A stretch of DNA of 64,000 bases from Anaerostipes faecalis (GCF_018982945.1 NZ_JABRXE010000004.1:1-64000); one strand, 5' to 3'; positions 27,011 through 37,670 are shown, counted from the first letter of the stretch. Made by a program: numbers and translations. Notes: a model not told the origin generated them from the sequence alone.

Positions 27011-27077
27011 GTCTCTTATGATTGAGGGAGACAGGAGATTGACAGGGAACTTGTCCCTTTAATTTTATTGACTATAT

Positions 27078-27134
27078 AAAAACATGGTACTCCGAATGTA
27101 TCTGACCAAGCAGAGCCTCGGGGACCATGTTTTT
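27078..27134. terminator. Bidirectional terminator between alcohol dehydrogenase and mecA
   Basis: AAAAACATGGT and ACCATGTTTTT form an 11-bp stem around a 35-base loop. A smaller AGGGA-TCCCT hairpin with TTTAATTTT precedes it near 27038-27065. Confidence 0.75.
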
Positions 27135-27140
27135 AAATCT

Positions 27141-27842
27141 CTAATATTCAGCCATCTCTTCTATGGCCTGTTTTTGGATAATGGTTTGTAGATGTTCATT
27201 AAATAAAGCTTTGGTTGCATAAGTGTTTGGCAAACGTTTGCAGTATTCAGAAAGTATAGAATGAATTTCATCCATACGATGGTTTTCAGCTGTTTCCGAT
27301 AAAATGTTTAATGTCAGATAATAACAATGGTTCATTGGATTTTTATATAAACTGCTCTGAGTATCATAATCTTTGATTAGTTTTACTGCGGCTGATATGT
27401 CTTCCAGTGAATGGAAACAGTATATACTCGTATTAGAATCCGTTAGTGCATCTTTCATGGATTTTTCAAAATCCTTCATTGGATGTTCAACTGCATCTCC
27501 AAGTATGTCTAACAATTCACTGTCATCTGCAAAATGAATATGATCTGGGGAAACATTTTTAGCCAGTTTTTTATAGTGGTCCTGGAAGTCCTCCGGATTA
27601 TCAACTCTGGTAATTACAAGAATCAGACATTCTTTTGAAACGGGGATGGCTTCTACCATTAATGGAATATCATTTGTTTCAAAACCAAGCTCTGCAGAGG
27701 CTTTTTGCATTAATTCACGAAAAAGTCCTTTTGCTTTATCAGACCCAAAAGCCAGCTCGTTTAATAGTGTTTCCTTTCCTGCAAGATCTTCTTTATTTAA
27801 AGTACATCGTATTTGATTATCGCTGATACGTTCTATTTTCAT
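27141..27842 (-). CDS. mecA: Adaptor protein MecA
   Basis: 233 residues starting MKIERISDNQIRCTLNKEDL, the characteristic N-terminus of MecA, which recognises substrates such as ComK and hands them to ClpC for degradation. The C-terminal domain has the expected DISAAVKLIKDY and Y/H-rich stretch YKNPMNHCYYLTLN. The ATG at 27842 has AAGGAG eight bases upstream; earlier ATG/GTG codons at 27848 and 27851 are too close to it. It is transcribed alone, convergent with the alcohol dehydrogenase gene. Confidence 0.93.
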   Translation of the reverse strand: MKIERISDNQIRCTLNKEDLAGKETLLNELAFGSDKAKGLFRELMQKASAELGFETNDIPLMVEAIPVSKECLILVITRVDNPEDFQDHYKKLAKNVSPDHIHFADDSELLDILGDAVEHPMKDFEKSMKDALTDSNTSIYCFHSLEDISAAVKLIKDYDTQSSLYKNPMNHCYYLTLNILSETAENHRMDEIHSILSEYCKRLPNTYATKALFNEHLQTIIQKQAIEEMAEY

Positions 27843-27935
27843 AATCATCACTCCTTACTTTGTTGTTATTATAGTATTACTTTTGACAGGTGTAAAGTGT
27901 TTCTATTGAATTTACAAATTTCCCCAATTTTTATG

Positions 27936-27964
27936 TTGAAAAAATTTACAATTAAGTATATAAT
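27936..27964 (+). promoter_or_regulatory. Consensus promoter upstream of a 64-residue ORF
   Basis: TTGAAA (27936-27941) and TATAAT (27959-27964) with a 17-base spacer. The predicted start falls at about 27971, on the A of an ATG. Confidence 0.7.
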
Positions 27965-27970
27965 AGGAAT

Positions 27971-28042
27971 ATGTCGCGACAGAACCTTACATTTTGGTAC
28001 AGTAAAGGATATGACTACCACGAAATACTGCTTCATATGTAA
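27971..28042 (+). CDS. Possible leaderless 23-residue ORF
   Basis: MSRQNLTFWYSKGYDYHEIL plus three residues, stop at 28040-28042. It has aromatic residues in a cluster (FWYSKGYDY). The predicted transcription start coincides with its ATG, so it would be translated without a leader; otherwise only a weak GGA lies upstream. It ends 20 bases before the next start codon. It may be a leader peptide or just an accidental frame. Confidence 0.3.
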   Translation: MSRQNLTFWYSKGYDYHEILLHM

Positions 28043-28061
28043 GCAGCAGAAGGAGGTACAT

Positions 28062-28256
28062 ATGGCGAATCATGACGAATTATCTAAATATTTATCTGAA
28101 GGACTGGCAATCCGTTTGGATGGCATTGCAATAAGTGATGTGAACCTGGAACATGTGAATCTAATATTAAAGGAAGATGATTCATACATGAAAGAGTTTA
28201 TTGATAACGGGGAAGGGGAGATTTGTGCTGTCAATTTTCAAAAAATAAGAGAATGA
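28062..28256 (+). CDS. Hypothetical 64-residue protein
   Basis: MANHDELSKYLSEGLAIRLD then GIAISDVNLEHVNLILKEDD and a C-terminal GEGEICAVNFQKIRE. The AAGGAGGTACAT before the ATG is a near-perfect ribosome site, and a promoter and terminator bracket it, so it is very probably real. It is acidic and soluble with no transmembrane segment. I do not recognise the family. The frame is open upstream to 27813, but that part runs through the promoter and is not coding. Confidence 0.75.
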   Translation: MANHDELSKYLSEGLAIRLDGIAISDVNLEHVNLILKEDDSYMKEFIDNGEGEICAVNFQKIRE

Positions 28257-28271
28257 TTACAAGGAGTTCAT

Positions 28272-28299
28272 TGCCGGGAGTAATTCCCGGCATTTTTTT
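28272..28299. terminator. Terminator after the 64-residue ORF
   Basis: TGCCGGGA-GTAA-TTCCCGGCA followed by TTTTTTT. Confidence 0.9.
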
Positions 28300-28303
28300 A
28301 TTA

Positions 28304-28993
28304 CTATTCTGATGAAGAGGAAAGATACTCTTTTAATCCCTGATATATACATTGTGCAGCTTTTTTCTGATAAGAGCTGGTCATAAGTTTTTGCTTTTCT
28401 TCTTCATTCGATAGGAAGCCACATTCCACAATCACTGTAGGATATGGATTATTTTTTAGAAGATAGTAATCCGTGTTGGATTTTGCCTTGCGGTGATTTG
28501 ATGGATCTAATCCCTTAACTAATTCAGACTGTATGGAATCAGCCAGATGCTTGCTTTTTGAAGAACCCAGATAGTAGAAAACCTGTGCACCATGAACTTC
28601 TTCACTGGGATAACTATTCTGATGAATACTGATGACAGCAATGGGATCCTGATCGAATATCTGTTGTTTTCGATTTTTCAGGTCTGATAATTTTACATTT
28701 GTTGAAGATGACGCCAGATTATAATCACCGTTTCTTGTTAAAAATACTTTGAAGTTTGCTTTCTCCAGAATTTTTTTCAGTTTTAGGGAGAGAGAAAGAT
28801 TAATATCTTTCTCCAGAATATTACCAGAACCTACTTTTCCAGGATCAGAGCCGCCATGACCGGGATCTATATATATAATATTCCGATTATGGATTGTTTG
28901 ATTTACAAAAATGGGAAAAGTAAATGAAGAAACAGAAAGTAGAAATAGAATAAAGAAACTTCCTAAAAATATCATTTTTGAATTTTGTTTCAT
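28304..28993 (-). CDS. N-acetylmuramoyl-L-alanine amidase (CwlD-like)
   Basis: 229 residues. An N-terminal signal/anchor helix (about 7-28) is followed by an Amidase_3 domain: IIYIDPGHGGSDPGKVG (zinc His), NILEKDINLSLSLKLKK (zinc Glu), VISIHQNSYP (zinc His) and the catalytic Glu in VIVECGFLSNEEE. It cleaves the peptide stem from muramic acid outside the membrane. CwlD-type enzymes make spore cortex muramic lactam, but a vegetative role is equally possible. I start at 28993 (AAGGG upstream); the start at 29050 overlaps a TATAAT promoter box. Confidence 0.9.
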   Translation of the reverse strand: MKQNSKMIFLGSFFILFLLSVSSFTFPIFVNQTIHNRNIIYIDPGHGGSDPGKVGSGNILEKDINLSLSLKLKKILEKANFKVFLTRNGDYNLASSSTNVKLSDLKNRKQQIFDQDPIAVISIHQNSYPSEEVHGAQVFYYLGSSKSKHLADSIQSELVKGLDPSNHRKAKSNTDYYLLKNNPYPTVIVECGFLSNEEEKQKLMTSSYQKKAAQCIYQGLKEYLSSSSE

Positions 28994-29173
28994 ACGAGCA
29001 GCCCTTGCTTTTTTTATATTATAAGAAAATTTATGAAACAATATTCTCATATTATAGGAAAATATAAGTTTAAAGGATTTGTCTTTTCCGTTAAGCGGAA
29101 AAAGGATGAAGAATACGGACTTTTTTTTTGTACGGATTAATGATATAATTGTTAAGTATGTTTAGGAGATATT

Positions 29174-30223
29174 ATGAAGACAAAATTAGTAAAAATTCAG
29201 CAAATTGAAGAATCAGATGATGGACTCAATGAAGCTGCAGGGCTGATAAGGAAGGGCGAGGTCGTTGCATTTCCAACAGAAACAGTTTATGGACTGGGTG
29301 GGAATGGCTTTATGGAAGATGCGGTCCATAAGATTTATGAAGCCAAAGGACGGCCTTCAGATAATCCATTAATCTTACATGTGTGTGACATAGATATGGT
29401 GGAAAGACTGGTTAAGAAGATGCCGCCAACCGCCAGAAAGGCCATGGAAGTTTTCTGGCCAGGTCCGTTAACTGTGATTCTTCCAAAGACAGAGATAGTC
29501 CCTGGATGTGTTACAGGAGGCTTGGAATCTGTAGCAGTGAGGATGCCATCACATCAGGTGGCATTGGAACTGATTCGAAGATCAGGAGTGCCAATTGCCG
29601 CCCCTAGTGCCAATACATCAGGAAGACCAAGTCCTACAAAGGCAGAACATGTTATGGAGGATCTTAAGGGAAAGATTCCTATGATATTGGATGGAGGAGC
29701 TGTTTTGGTTGGGGTGGAGTCAACAATTGTTGATTTTACAGAGGATATTCCTGTTATTTTAAGACCAGGTCGTATTACAAAGGAAGATTTAGAAAAAGTA
29801 ATTGGATGTAAGGTGCAGATGAATACATCTTTTCGTGGAGAAGATAATGGGATACCTAAAGCACCAGGGATGAAATATAGACATTATGCACCAAAGGCAC
29901 AGATGACATTGATTCTGGGAGAAAGGCAGGCGGTAGTTGATGAAATCAACCGTTTGACTGAGAAAGACAGAAAACAGGGAATAAGAACAGGAGTTATCGG
30001 CACAGATGAAACAGTGGATTTATATTGTGCAGATGAAGTTGTCTCTGTGGGACAACGTAAGAACATGGAAACAGTAACAGCAAATCTGTATGATGTTATA
30101 CGTGGATTCGATCATAAAGATGTGGATGTGATCTATTCAGAGGGTTTCGAAGGGGAACCTTTGGAGGAGGCGGTCATGAACCGTCTTGTGAAAGCAGCAG
30201 GTCATAGGATCATTCGAGTTTGA
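29174..30223 (+). CDS. ywlC: L-threonylcarbamoyladenylate synthase (Sua5/YwlC)
   Basis: 349 residues. It makes threonylcarbamoyl-AMP from threonine, bicarbonate and ATP, the first step of t6A tRNA modification. The YrdC domain shows AFPTETVYGLGGNGF, KIYEAKGRPSDNPLILHV, and APSANTSGRPSPTKAEHV; a linker with PGMKYRHYAPKAQM leads to the C-terminal Sua5 domain. So this is the long Sua5 form. The order Sua5, phosphatase-like, RpiB is the ywlC-ywlE-ywlF order known in Bacillus, here with the latter two in one frame. Confidence 0.95.
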   Translation: MKTKLVKIQQIEESDDGLNEAAGLIRKGEVVAFPTETVYGLGGNGFMEDAVHKIYEAKGRPSDNPLILHVCDIDMVERLVKKMPPTARKAMEVFWPGPLTVILPKTEIVPGCVTGGLESVAVRMPSHQVALELIRRSGVPIAAPSANTSGRPSPTKAEHVMEDLKGKIPMILDGGAVLVGVESTIVDFTEDIPVILRPGRITKEDLEKVIGCKVQMNTSFRGEDNGIPKAPGMKYRHYAPKAQMTLILGERQAVVDEINRLTEKDRKQGIRTGVIGTDETVDLYCADEVVSVGQRKNMETVTANLYDVIRGFDHKDVDVIYSEGFEGEPLEEAVMNRLVKAAGHRIIRV

Positions 30224-30237
30224 AAAAGGAGAATGTT

Positions 30238-31119
30238 TTGAAGAAGATTATCATAGTGAGTACAAATAATACCTGCCGCAGTTTTATTGCAGAGTCTGTA
30301 TTGCGTCAGTATCTGAAAGAGGCTCATCAAAAAGATGTTGAGGTGGTTTCCAGAGGGCTGGTTGTGCTTTTTCCGGAACCGGTACATGTAAAGGCAGCAG
30401 ATATGGTCCGGGAAACCGGAATTGAGATTGTAGACTTTCAGTCTTCCCAGCTTTTGCAGGAAGAAGTTGAAGAAAGTGATTTGATCCTCACGATGACAGA
30501 AGAACAAAAAGAAAAGATCATAAGTGATTATCATGGATACAAAGAAGTTGCTACTATTAATGAATATGCCAGAGTTGAGGGAGCGGTCATTGATCCCTAT
30601 GGTATGGAAGAAGAAGACTATGAGCGTTGTTTTATTCAGATTACGCGATTAATAAAAAAAATATGGGAAGAAAGATTAGGAGGAAACAAAATGATAGGTA
30701 TTGGAAGTGATCATGGCGGATTTGCATTGAAACAGGCAGTAATCAAGCATTTAGAGGAAAAGGGTTATGCAGTAAAAGATTATGGCTGCTATTCTGAAGA
30801 ATCCTGTGATTATCCTGTTTATGCAAAAGCAGTTGCAAAAGGAATCAAAGATGGTGAGATCAAACAGGGAATTCTGATTTGTGGAACAGGTATTGGAATT
30901 TCTATTACAGCAAACAAGATTCCTGGAATCCGTGCTGCTCTTTGTGGAGACACATTTAGTGCAAAAGCCACAAGGGAACATAACGATGCAAACATTCTTG
31001 CAATGGGTGCAAGAGTAACAGGAGAAGGACTTGCTCTTGAAATCGTAGATACTTTCCTGGAAACAAAATTCTCAAATGATGAAAGACATATTCGTCGTAT
31101 CAATATGATTGAAGATTAA
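30238..31119 (+). CDS. rpiB: Fusion: LMW phosphatase-like domain (catalytic Cys lost) + ribose-5-phosphate isomerase B
   Basis: One open frame of 293 residues. Residues 1-151 form a low-molecular-weight protein phosphatase fold, but the loop that should read CxGNTCRS reads VSTNNTCRSFIAE: the nucleophile is Ser8, and the following Gly is Asn. The distal DPYG acid loop is kept. Residues 152-293 are RpiB (GSDHGGFALKQ, ILICGTGIGISITANK, REHNDANILAMGAR), which interconverts ribulose and ribose 5-phosphates. The in-frame ATG at 30691 has its own AGGAGG, so isomerase alone may also be made. Start TTG 30238 follows AAAAGGAG; the frame from 30220 overlaps Sua5. Confidence 0.88.
   Translation: MKKIIIVSTNNTCRSFIAESVLRQYLKEAHQKDVEVVSRGLVVLFPEPVHVKAADMVRETGIEIVDFQSSQLLQEEVEESDLILTMTEEQKEKIISDYHGYKEVATINEYARVEGAVIDPYGMEEEDYERCFIQITRLIKKIWEERLGGNKMIGIGSDHGGFALKQAVIKHLEEKGYAVKDYGCYSEESCDYPVYAKAVAKGIKDGEIKQGILICGTGIGISITANKIPGIRAALCGDTFSAKATREHNDANILAMGARVTGEGLALEIVDTFLETKFSNDERHIRRINMIED
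30678..30693 (+). promoter_or_regulatory. Internal ribosome site and start for a separate RpiB
   Basis: AGGAGG (30678-30683), a 7-base spacer and ATG (30691-30693) lie inside the fused ORF, in frame. MIGIGSDHGGFALKQ is a normal RpiB N-terminus, so this site decides whether a free isomerase is produced. Confidence 0.75.
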
Positions 31120-31140
31120 TTAGAAAGTGAACCTTGGGAA

Positions 31141-31164
31141 ACAGCCGGAATCGGCTGTTTTTTT
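31141..31164 (+). terminator. Terminator after the rpiB fusion gene
   Basis: ACAGCCG-GAAT-CGGCTGT followed by TTTTTTT that runs into the ATTACATAGG palindrome. Confidence 0.88.
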
Positions 31165-31206
31165 ATTACATAGGAAATTCCTTTGAATTTCCTATGTAAT
31201 AAAAAA
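31159..31206. repeat. Long palindrome, ATTACATAGG family, copy 2
   Basis: 31159-31179 is the exact inverted complement of 31186-31206 (21 bases per arm), with a CCTTTG loop. The core and loop (CCTTTGAATT) match copy 1 at 2547-2608. As there, it begins at a terminator T-run, and GCTTTGTT follows within about 25 bases. Confidence 0.85.
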
Positions 31207-31315
31207 CGCTCCGCGTGGATGTCCGCTTTGTTCTGTTATAGCGTGTTATAGCATTTTTCACAATAAAAAGAACTGCATTTTGTACAATATAAACAAAAAT
31301 TTAACGGGAAAATAA

Positions 31316-31344
31316 TTGACAAATAGAAATCAGGGGAATAAAAT
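31316..31344 (+). promoter_or_regulatory. Promoter of ATP synthase operon 1
   Basis: TTGACA (31316-31321) and TAAAAT (31339-31344), spacer exactly 17. The transcript would have a leader of about 90 bases. Confidence 0.75.
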
Positions 31345-31353
31345 AGCAGACAA

Positions 31354-31403
31354 ACAAAGGTGTTTACAATTTCTGTTAAGCAGAAACTGTAGGCACCTTT
31401 TGT
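31354..31403 (+). promoter_or_regulatory. Structured leader hairpin of ATP synthase operon 1
   Basis: Three stacked helices: ACAAAGGTG with CACCTTTTGT, TACA with TGTA, TTTCTG with CAGAAA, closed by a TTAAG loop. The stem lies just after the promoter. It is followed by TTAAAAAAG rather than a T-run, so it is not a normal terminator; a role in mRNA stability or regulation is possible. Confidence 0.6.
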
Positions 31404-31440
31404 TAAAAAAGAATACCAGACAGGAAAAGAAGGTGAGAAA

Positions 31441-32124
31441 ATGGGTTCATTGGCAAATGAACTAATGAAGGCCCTGGAACTTCGGACAAGTTTTGTGATC
31501 CCTGTTGGGAAGGGAATTCCGGTGCCTGAGTCAACGGTAGTTACCTGGGGTATCATGGCAATTGTTGTATTGCTGTGTATCATTTTTGTAAGGAACCTGA
31601 AAATCGAACCAGAAGGACCGCAGCTTTATGTGGAAGCGCTTGTTGGATTCATTTATGGATTTATAGGTGATATTGTGGGAGAAAAAGCAAAACCATATAT
31701 TCCTTTCCTGGGAACGGTGCTGATTTATCTGGGCTGTTCCAATGTATCAGGATTCTTTCGGGTAGCACCTCCTACAAAAGACCTGAATGTAACTGCAGGG
31801 CTTGCAGTAATCAGCTTGTTTCTGATTATTTATTCCGGCATACGCGAAAAAGGTGTCAAGGGATATCTGATGAGTTATGGACAGCCAATGGCAATGATGA
31901 TTCCAATTAATTTGTTGGAGATCATCACCAGACCTTTATCATTATGTATGCGTCTTTTTGGAAATATTTTAGGTGGTTTTGTTCTGATGGAACTGATTAC
32001 CATTGCAGCGCCGGCAATTGTGCCATTGCCGTTCAGCTGTTATTTTGATTTTTTTGATGGATTATTACAGGCATATGTTTTTGTTTTATTAACATCACTG
32101 TTTATTAGTGAATCACTTGAGTAA
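31441..32124 (+). CDS. atpB: F-type ATP synthase subunit a (operon 1)
   Basis: 227 residues with about six transmembrane helices. The essential arginine is in RPLSLCMRLFGNILGG near residue 175, forming the ion half-channel next to the c ring. The N-terminal extracellular part is short. AGAAGGTGAG precedes the ATG. It heads the first operon with no atpI or atpZ upstream, unlike operon 2, and its sequence differs clearly from the second copy (RPLSLCMRLFGN versus TPLSMSLRLFGN). Confidence 0.94.
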   Translation: MGSLANELMKALELRTSFVIPVGKGIPVPESTVVTWGIMAIVVLLCIIFVRNLKIEPEGPQLYVEALVGFIYGFIGDIVGEKAKPYIPFLGTVLIYLGCSNVSGFFRVAPPTKDLNVTAGLAVISLFLIIYSGIREKGVKGYLMSYGQPMAMMIPINLLEIITRPLSLCMRLFGNILGGFVLMELITIAAPAIVPLPFSCYFDFFDGLLQAYVFVLLTSLFISESLE

Positions 32125-32143
32125 AAGAAAAGGAGATATGATT

Positions 32144-32362
32144 ATGGGATTAGCAGCAATAGGAGCAGGAATTGCGGTATTAACAGGTTTAGGAGCAGGA
32201 ATTGGAATTGGAATAGCAACAAACGGAGCTTTGGGAGCTATTGCCAGACAGCCGGAGGAAGCTGGAAACATTAACAAAACATTACTTCTTGGATGTGCAC
32301 TGGCAGAATCAACAGCTATTTATGGACTGGTTATAGCTATTTTACTGATTGTATTAAAATAA
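32144..32362 (+). CDS. atpE: F-type ATP synthase subunit c (operon 1), Gln of Na+ site absent
   Basis: 72 residues, two-helix hairpin forming the rotor ring. The ion-binding glutamate is E55 in CALAESTAIYG; the loop ARQPEEAGN (34-42) contacts subunits gamma and epsilon. At the position of the Na+-coordinating glutamine (GxGxGQG in sodium enzymes) it has Ile22 (AGIGIGIATN). S56 and T57 are kept. I read this as a probable proton type or an incomplete sodium site. Start 32144 follows AAGGAGAT; the frame from 32108 overlaps atpB. Confidence 0.94.
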   Translation: MGLAAIGAGIAVLTGLGAGIGIGIATNGALGAIARQPEEAGNINKTLLLGCALAESTAIYGLVIAILLIVLK

Positions 32363-32380
32363 AACCGGGAGGCAGAAGAT

Positions 32381-32863
32381 ATGTTTCTAAAATTAGACTG
32401 GGCCATAATCTGGCCAATTGTAAATATCTTTGTATTTTATCTTCTGCTTCGGAAATTTTTGTTTGGTCCGGTAAATGCGATTATGGAAAAAAGGAAAGAG
32501 ATAATCACAAAAGATTTAACAGAGGCAGCAAACCAGAAGCAGGAAGCTGCAGAACTGAAAAAAGAGTATGAAGCATCTCTTACAGCAGCAAAGGATCAGG
32601 CAGGACAAATCGTTTCCGATGCAAGAGAACGTGCAAAGGCAGAATATCATGAGAAAATAAGTCAGGCAGATGAAGAGATTGCGCTGATGAAGGAAAATGC
32701 CCAGAAGGATATGGAAATTCAGAAGCAGAAAACACTGGCAGGATTGCAAAGTGAAATCGCAGGAATTGCACTGATGGCAGCAGCAAAAGTGGTAGAAAAG
32801 GAAACAACCAGTCAGGACAATGAAAAAATGTTAGATGATTTCTTAAAAGAGGCAGGTGTCTAG
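32381..32863 (+). CDS. atpF: F-type ATP synthase subunit b (operon 1)
   Basis: 160 residues: one N-terminal transmembrane helix (about 7-25, IIWPIVNIFVFYLLLRKFLF) followed by a long charged coiled coil (about 30-135), the peripheral stalk that holds the catalytic head. GGGAGGCAGAAG precedes the ATG. It starts 18 bases after atpE and ends 2 bases before atpH, so the operon is tightly coupled here. Confidence 0.93.
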   Translation: MFLKLDWAIIWPIVNIFVFYLLLRKFLFGPVNAIMEKRKEIITKDLTEAANQKQEAAELKKEYEASLTAAKDQAGQIVSDARERAKAEYHEKISQADEEIALMKENAQKDMEIQKQKTLAGLQSEIAGIALMAAAKVVEKETTSQDNEKMLDDFLKEAGV

Positions 32864-32865
32864 AA

Positions 32866-33369
32866 ATGAAAATAGTATCTATGGCATATGGACAGGCATT
32901 ATTTGATCTGGATATATCCACAGAAAGTATTCATGAATCAGAATGTATTTTAAATGAGAATCCTGAACTGATGAAGGCATTGGAAAATCCATTGATTTCC
33001 AAAAAGGAGAAAAATAAAGTAATTGAGAAGATTTTTCCAGGAGCTATGCAGAAGTTTTTAAAAACGATTTGTGCAAACAGAAATACGGAAAATCTGAAAG
33101 AAGCATTTGCATATTACCATATACTCAGATCGAAAAAAGAAAAAAAGATTCAGGCAGAGCTGATTTATGTGACAAAACCAGAAGAAATACAGAAAAAAAG
33201 AATAAAGAAATACCTGAAAAAGAAATATGATGCAGATAGTGTGGAGCTTATTTTAAAACAGGATCATTCGCTGATTGGAGGATTTGTCATAAAAGTTCAG
33301 GATTATGTGATTGATAACAGCCTAAAAGGGAAACTGGAAAAAATGAAACAGGATTTAACGTGGAGGTGA
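32866..33369 (+). CDS. atpH: F-type ATP synthase subunit delta (operon 1)
   Basis: 167 residues of the OSCP/delta family. The start [20 protein letters not shown] and the C-terminal [20 protein letters not shown] (the GG...D..D..S signature) are diagnostic. It links subunit b to the top of the alpha/beta hexamer. It is very basic in its middle ([22 protein letters not shown]). Position between atpF and atpA is canonical. Confidence 0.92.
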   Translation: MKIVSMAYGQALFDLDISTESIHESECILNENPELMKALENPLISKKEKNKVIEKIFPGAMQKFLKTICANRNTENLKEAFAYYHILRSKKEKKIQAELIYVTKPEEIQKKRIKKYLKKKYDADSVELILKQDHSLIGGFVIKVQDYVIDNSLKGKLEKMKQDLTWR

Positions 33370-33376
33370 GAATCAG

Positions 33377-34876
33377 GTGAGCAGTATTAAACCAGAAACT
33401 GTTGTTTCTGTCTTAAAAGATCAGATTGAACATTATGATGAAAAGACAGAAGTGAAAGAAGAGGGAAGAGTTATACAGATTGCAGATGGAATTGCAACTG
33501 TTTATGGAATGGATCAGGTTATGTACGGAGAGCTGGTAATTTTTGAAACCGGTGTTCGTGGAATGGTCCTGAATATTGAAAGAAGCTGTATCGGATGTGT
33601 TCTCCTGGGTTCCGATTATGGATTGATGGAAGGTTCCAAGGTTACACGAACCGGAATTCAGGCAGAAATCCCGGTAGGTAATGCTATGATTGGACGTGTG
33701 GTGAATGCCATAGGAGAGCCGATTGATGGAAATGGGGAAATAGAGACAGATGAATACAGACCGATTGAACATGAAGCAGCAGGAGTTATAGATCGAAAAT
33801 CTGTAGATCAGCCTTTACAGACAGGAATTCTAGCTATTGATTCCATGTTTCCGATTGGACGAGGACAAAGGGAACTGATCATCGGAGACCGTCAGACAGG
33901 AAAGACTTCTATTGCAGTAGATGCGATTTTAAATCAAAAAGGTCAGGATGTGATATGTATATATGTTGCAGTTGGACAGAAGGCATCAACGGTATCACAG
34001 ATTGTAACAACCCTGAAAAAACACGGTGCCATGGATTATTCTATTGTTCTTGCATCCACAGCAAGTGACCCGGCATCTTTACAATACATTGCGCCTTATG
34101 CAGGAACTGCAATCGGAGAGCACTTTATGTATCAGGGAAAAGATGTACTGATTGTATATGATGATTTGTCCAAGCATGCAGTGGCTTACCGTACTATCTC
34201 ATTGCTGCTGGAGAGATCTCCTGGACGAGAAGCTTATCCAGGTGACGTATTTTATCTCCATTCAAGGCTTCTGGAACGATCCTGCCGTCTGGATGAAGCA
34301 CATGGAGGCGGCTCTATAACAGCGCTGCCAATTATTGAAACACAGGCAGGTGATGTATCTGCATATATTCCAACTAACGTGATTTCCATTACCGATGGGC
34401 AGATTTTCCTGGAAAGTGAACTGTTCTTTTCAGGTGTTCGACCGGCAGTTAATGTCGGATTATCAGTTTCACGTGTAGGAGGTGCAGCTCAGACAAAAAT
34501 CATGAAAAAAGTTGCAGGAAATCTGAGAATTGATTTGGCACAGTATCGCGAACTGGAGGTTTTCACACAGTTTAGTTCAGATCTGGATGAGGGGACAAAA
34601 GAAGTCTTAAACCATGGAGCACATCTGATAGAATTGCTGAAACAGCCATTGTATCATCCAATGAGTCTTCATAAACAGATTATTCTGTTATATGCAGCAT
34701 CTCATAAGATGCTTGACAATATTCCTTTAAGTGAGCTTAAGAAGACAACAGAAGAAATGGTATCTGTTTTTGAACAGAAATATCCGGAAATTATTCAGGA
34801 AATCGATGATGGAAAAATCCTGACGGAGGAACTTGCTGCATCCATTCAGCAGGGAATTGAGACTTTTTTTAAGTAG
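33377..34876 (+). CDS. atpA: F-type ATP synthase subunit alpha (operon 1)
   Basis: 499 residues. The P-loop [14 protein letters not shown] lies near 170, followed by the DISSR-like region [14 protein letters not shown] and arginine finger segment in [16 protein letters not shown]. It is the non-catalytic nucleotide-binding subunit. GTG start at 33377 with TGGAGGTGAGAATCAG upstream. Compared with operon 2 alpha, the middle of the N-terminal domain is diverged ([19 protein letters not shown]), but all core motifs are intact. Confidence 0.95.
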   Translation: MSSIKPETVVSVLKDQIEHYDEKTEVKEEGRVIQIADGIATVYGMDQVMYGELVIFETGVRGMVLNIERSCIGCVLLGSDYGLMEGSKVTRTGIQAEIPVGNAMIGRVVNAIGEPIDGNGEIETDEYRPIEHEAAGVIDRKSVDQPLQTGILAIDSMFPIGRGQRELIIGDRQTGKTSIAVDAILNQKGQDVICIYVAVGQKASTVSQIVTTLKKHGAMDYSIVLASTASDPASLQYIAPYAGTAIGEHFMYQGKDVLIVYDDLSKHAVAYRTISLLLERSPGREAYPGDVFYLHSRLLERSCRLDEAHGGGSITALPIIETQAGDVSAYIPTNVISITDGQIFLESELFFSGVRPAVNVGLSVSRVGGAAQTKIMKKVAGNLRIDLAQYRELEVFTQFSSDLDEGTKEVLNHGAHLIELLKQPLYHPMSLHKQIILLYAASHKMLDNIPLSELKKTTEEMVSVFEQKYPEIIQEIDDGKILTEELAASIQQGIETFFK

Positions 34877-34886
34877 GTGATGTCTT

Positions 34887-37170
<2,284 letters not shown>

Positions 37171-37584
37171 ATGGCAGAGACCTTTTATTTTGAAATTATT
37201 GCCAGTGACAAGAAATTTTACAGCGGGGCATGTGAACATGTCATATTTCCTGCAGTGGATGGTTCTTACGGTGTCCTTGCCAATCATGAAGATACAGTTA
37301 CTGCAGTTGTTGCCGGGGAAATGAGATTTAAGGTAGATGGAGAATGGCATACGGCAATTGTAGGAGAAGGATTTGCAGATATCACACGGGATTTTGTGAT
37401 TATTGTTGTTGATACGGTAGAACGACCAGAAGATATTGATATCATCCGGGCAAGAGAAGCAAAAGCTCGTGCAGAAGAACGGTTAAAGCAGAAGCAGAGC
37501 AGGATACAGTATTATCATACACAGGCCGCATTATCCAGAGCCATGGCGAGACTGAAAGTAACAGCAAAGTATACAAGAAAATAG
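37171..37584 (+). CDS. atpC: F-type ATP synthase subunit epsilon (operon 1)
   Basis: 137 residues. N-terminal beta sandwich (FYFEIIASDKKFYSGACEHV, then GSYGVLANHEDTVTAV) and a C-terminal two-helix part (AREAKARAEERLKQKQS) that can act as a brake. Its ATG directly follows the atpD stop with GGGGTG inside the atpD end as the ribosome site. Last gene of operon 1; a strong terminator follows. Confidence 0.93.
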   Translation: MAETFYFEIIASDKKFYSGACEHVIFPAVDGSYGVLANHEDTVTAVVAGEMRFKVDGEWHTAIVGEGFADITRDFVIIVVDTVERPEDIDIIRAREAKARAEERLKQKQSRIQYYHTQAALSRAMARLKVTAKYTRK

Positions 37585-37608
37585 GGAATGGGATATAATC
37601 TTATCCAG

Positions 37609-37667
37609 AAAAAAGAGAATGTTGAAAAAGTAGATTTATAATCTGCCAGGTCAACATTCTCTTTTTT
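37609..37667. terminator. Bidirectional terminator after ATP synthase operon 1
   Basis: AAAAAAGAGAATGTTGA and TCAACATTCTCTTTTTT pair perfectly over 17 bases; it also serves the convergent acyltransferase gene. Confidence 0.9.
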
Positions 37668-37670
37668 ACA

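Noticed and set aside
27813-28061. N-terminal extension of the 64-residue ORF
   Set aside because: It overlaps the mecA start and a consensus promoter; a near-perfect ribosome site precedes the ATG at 28062.
30220-30237. Start of the phosphatase-RpiB gene at TTG 30220
   Set aside because: It overlaps the Sua5 stop and lies before the AAGGAG site; TTG 30238 has proper spacing.
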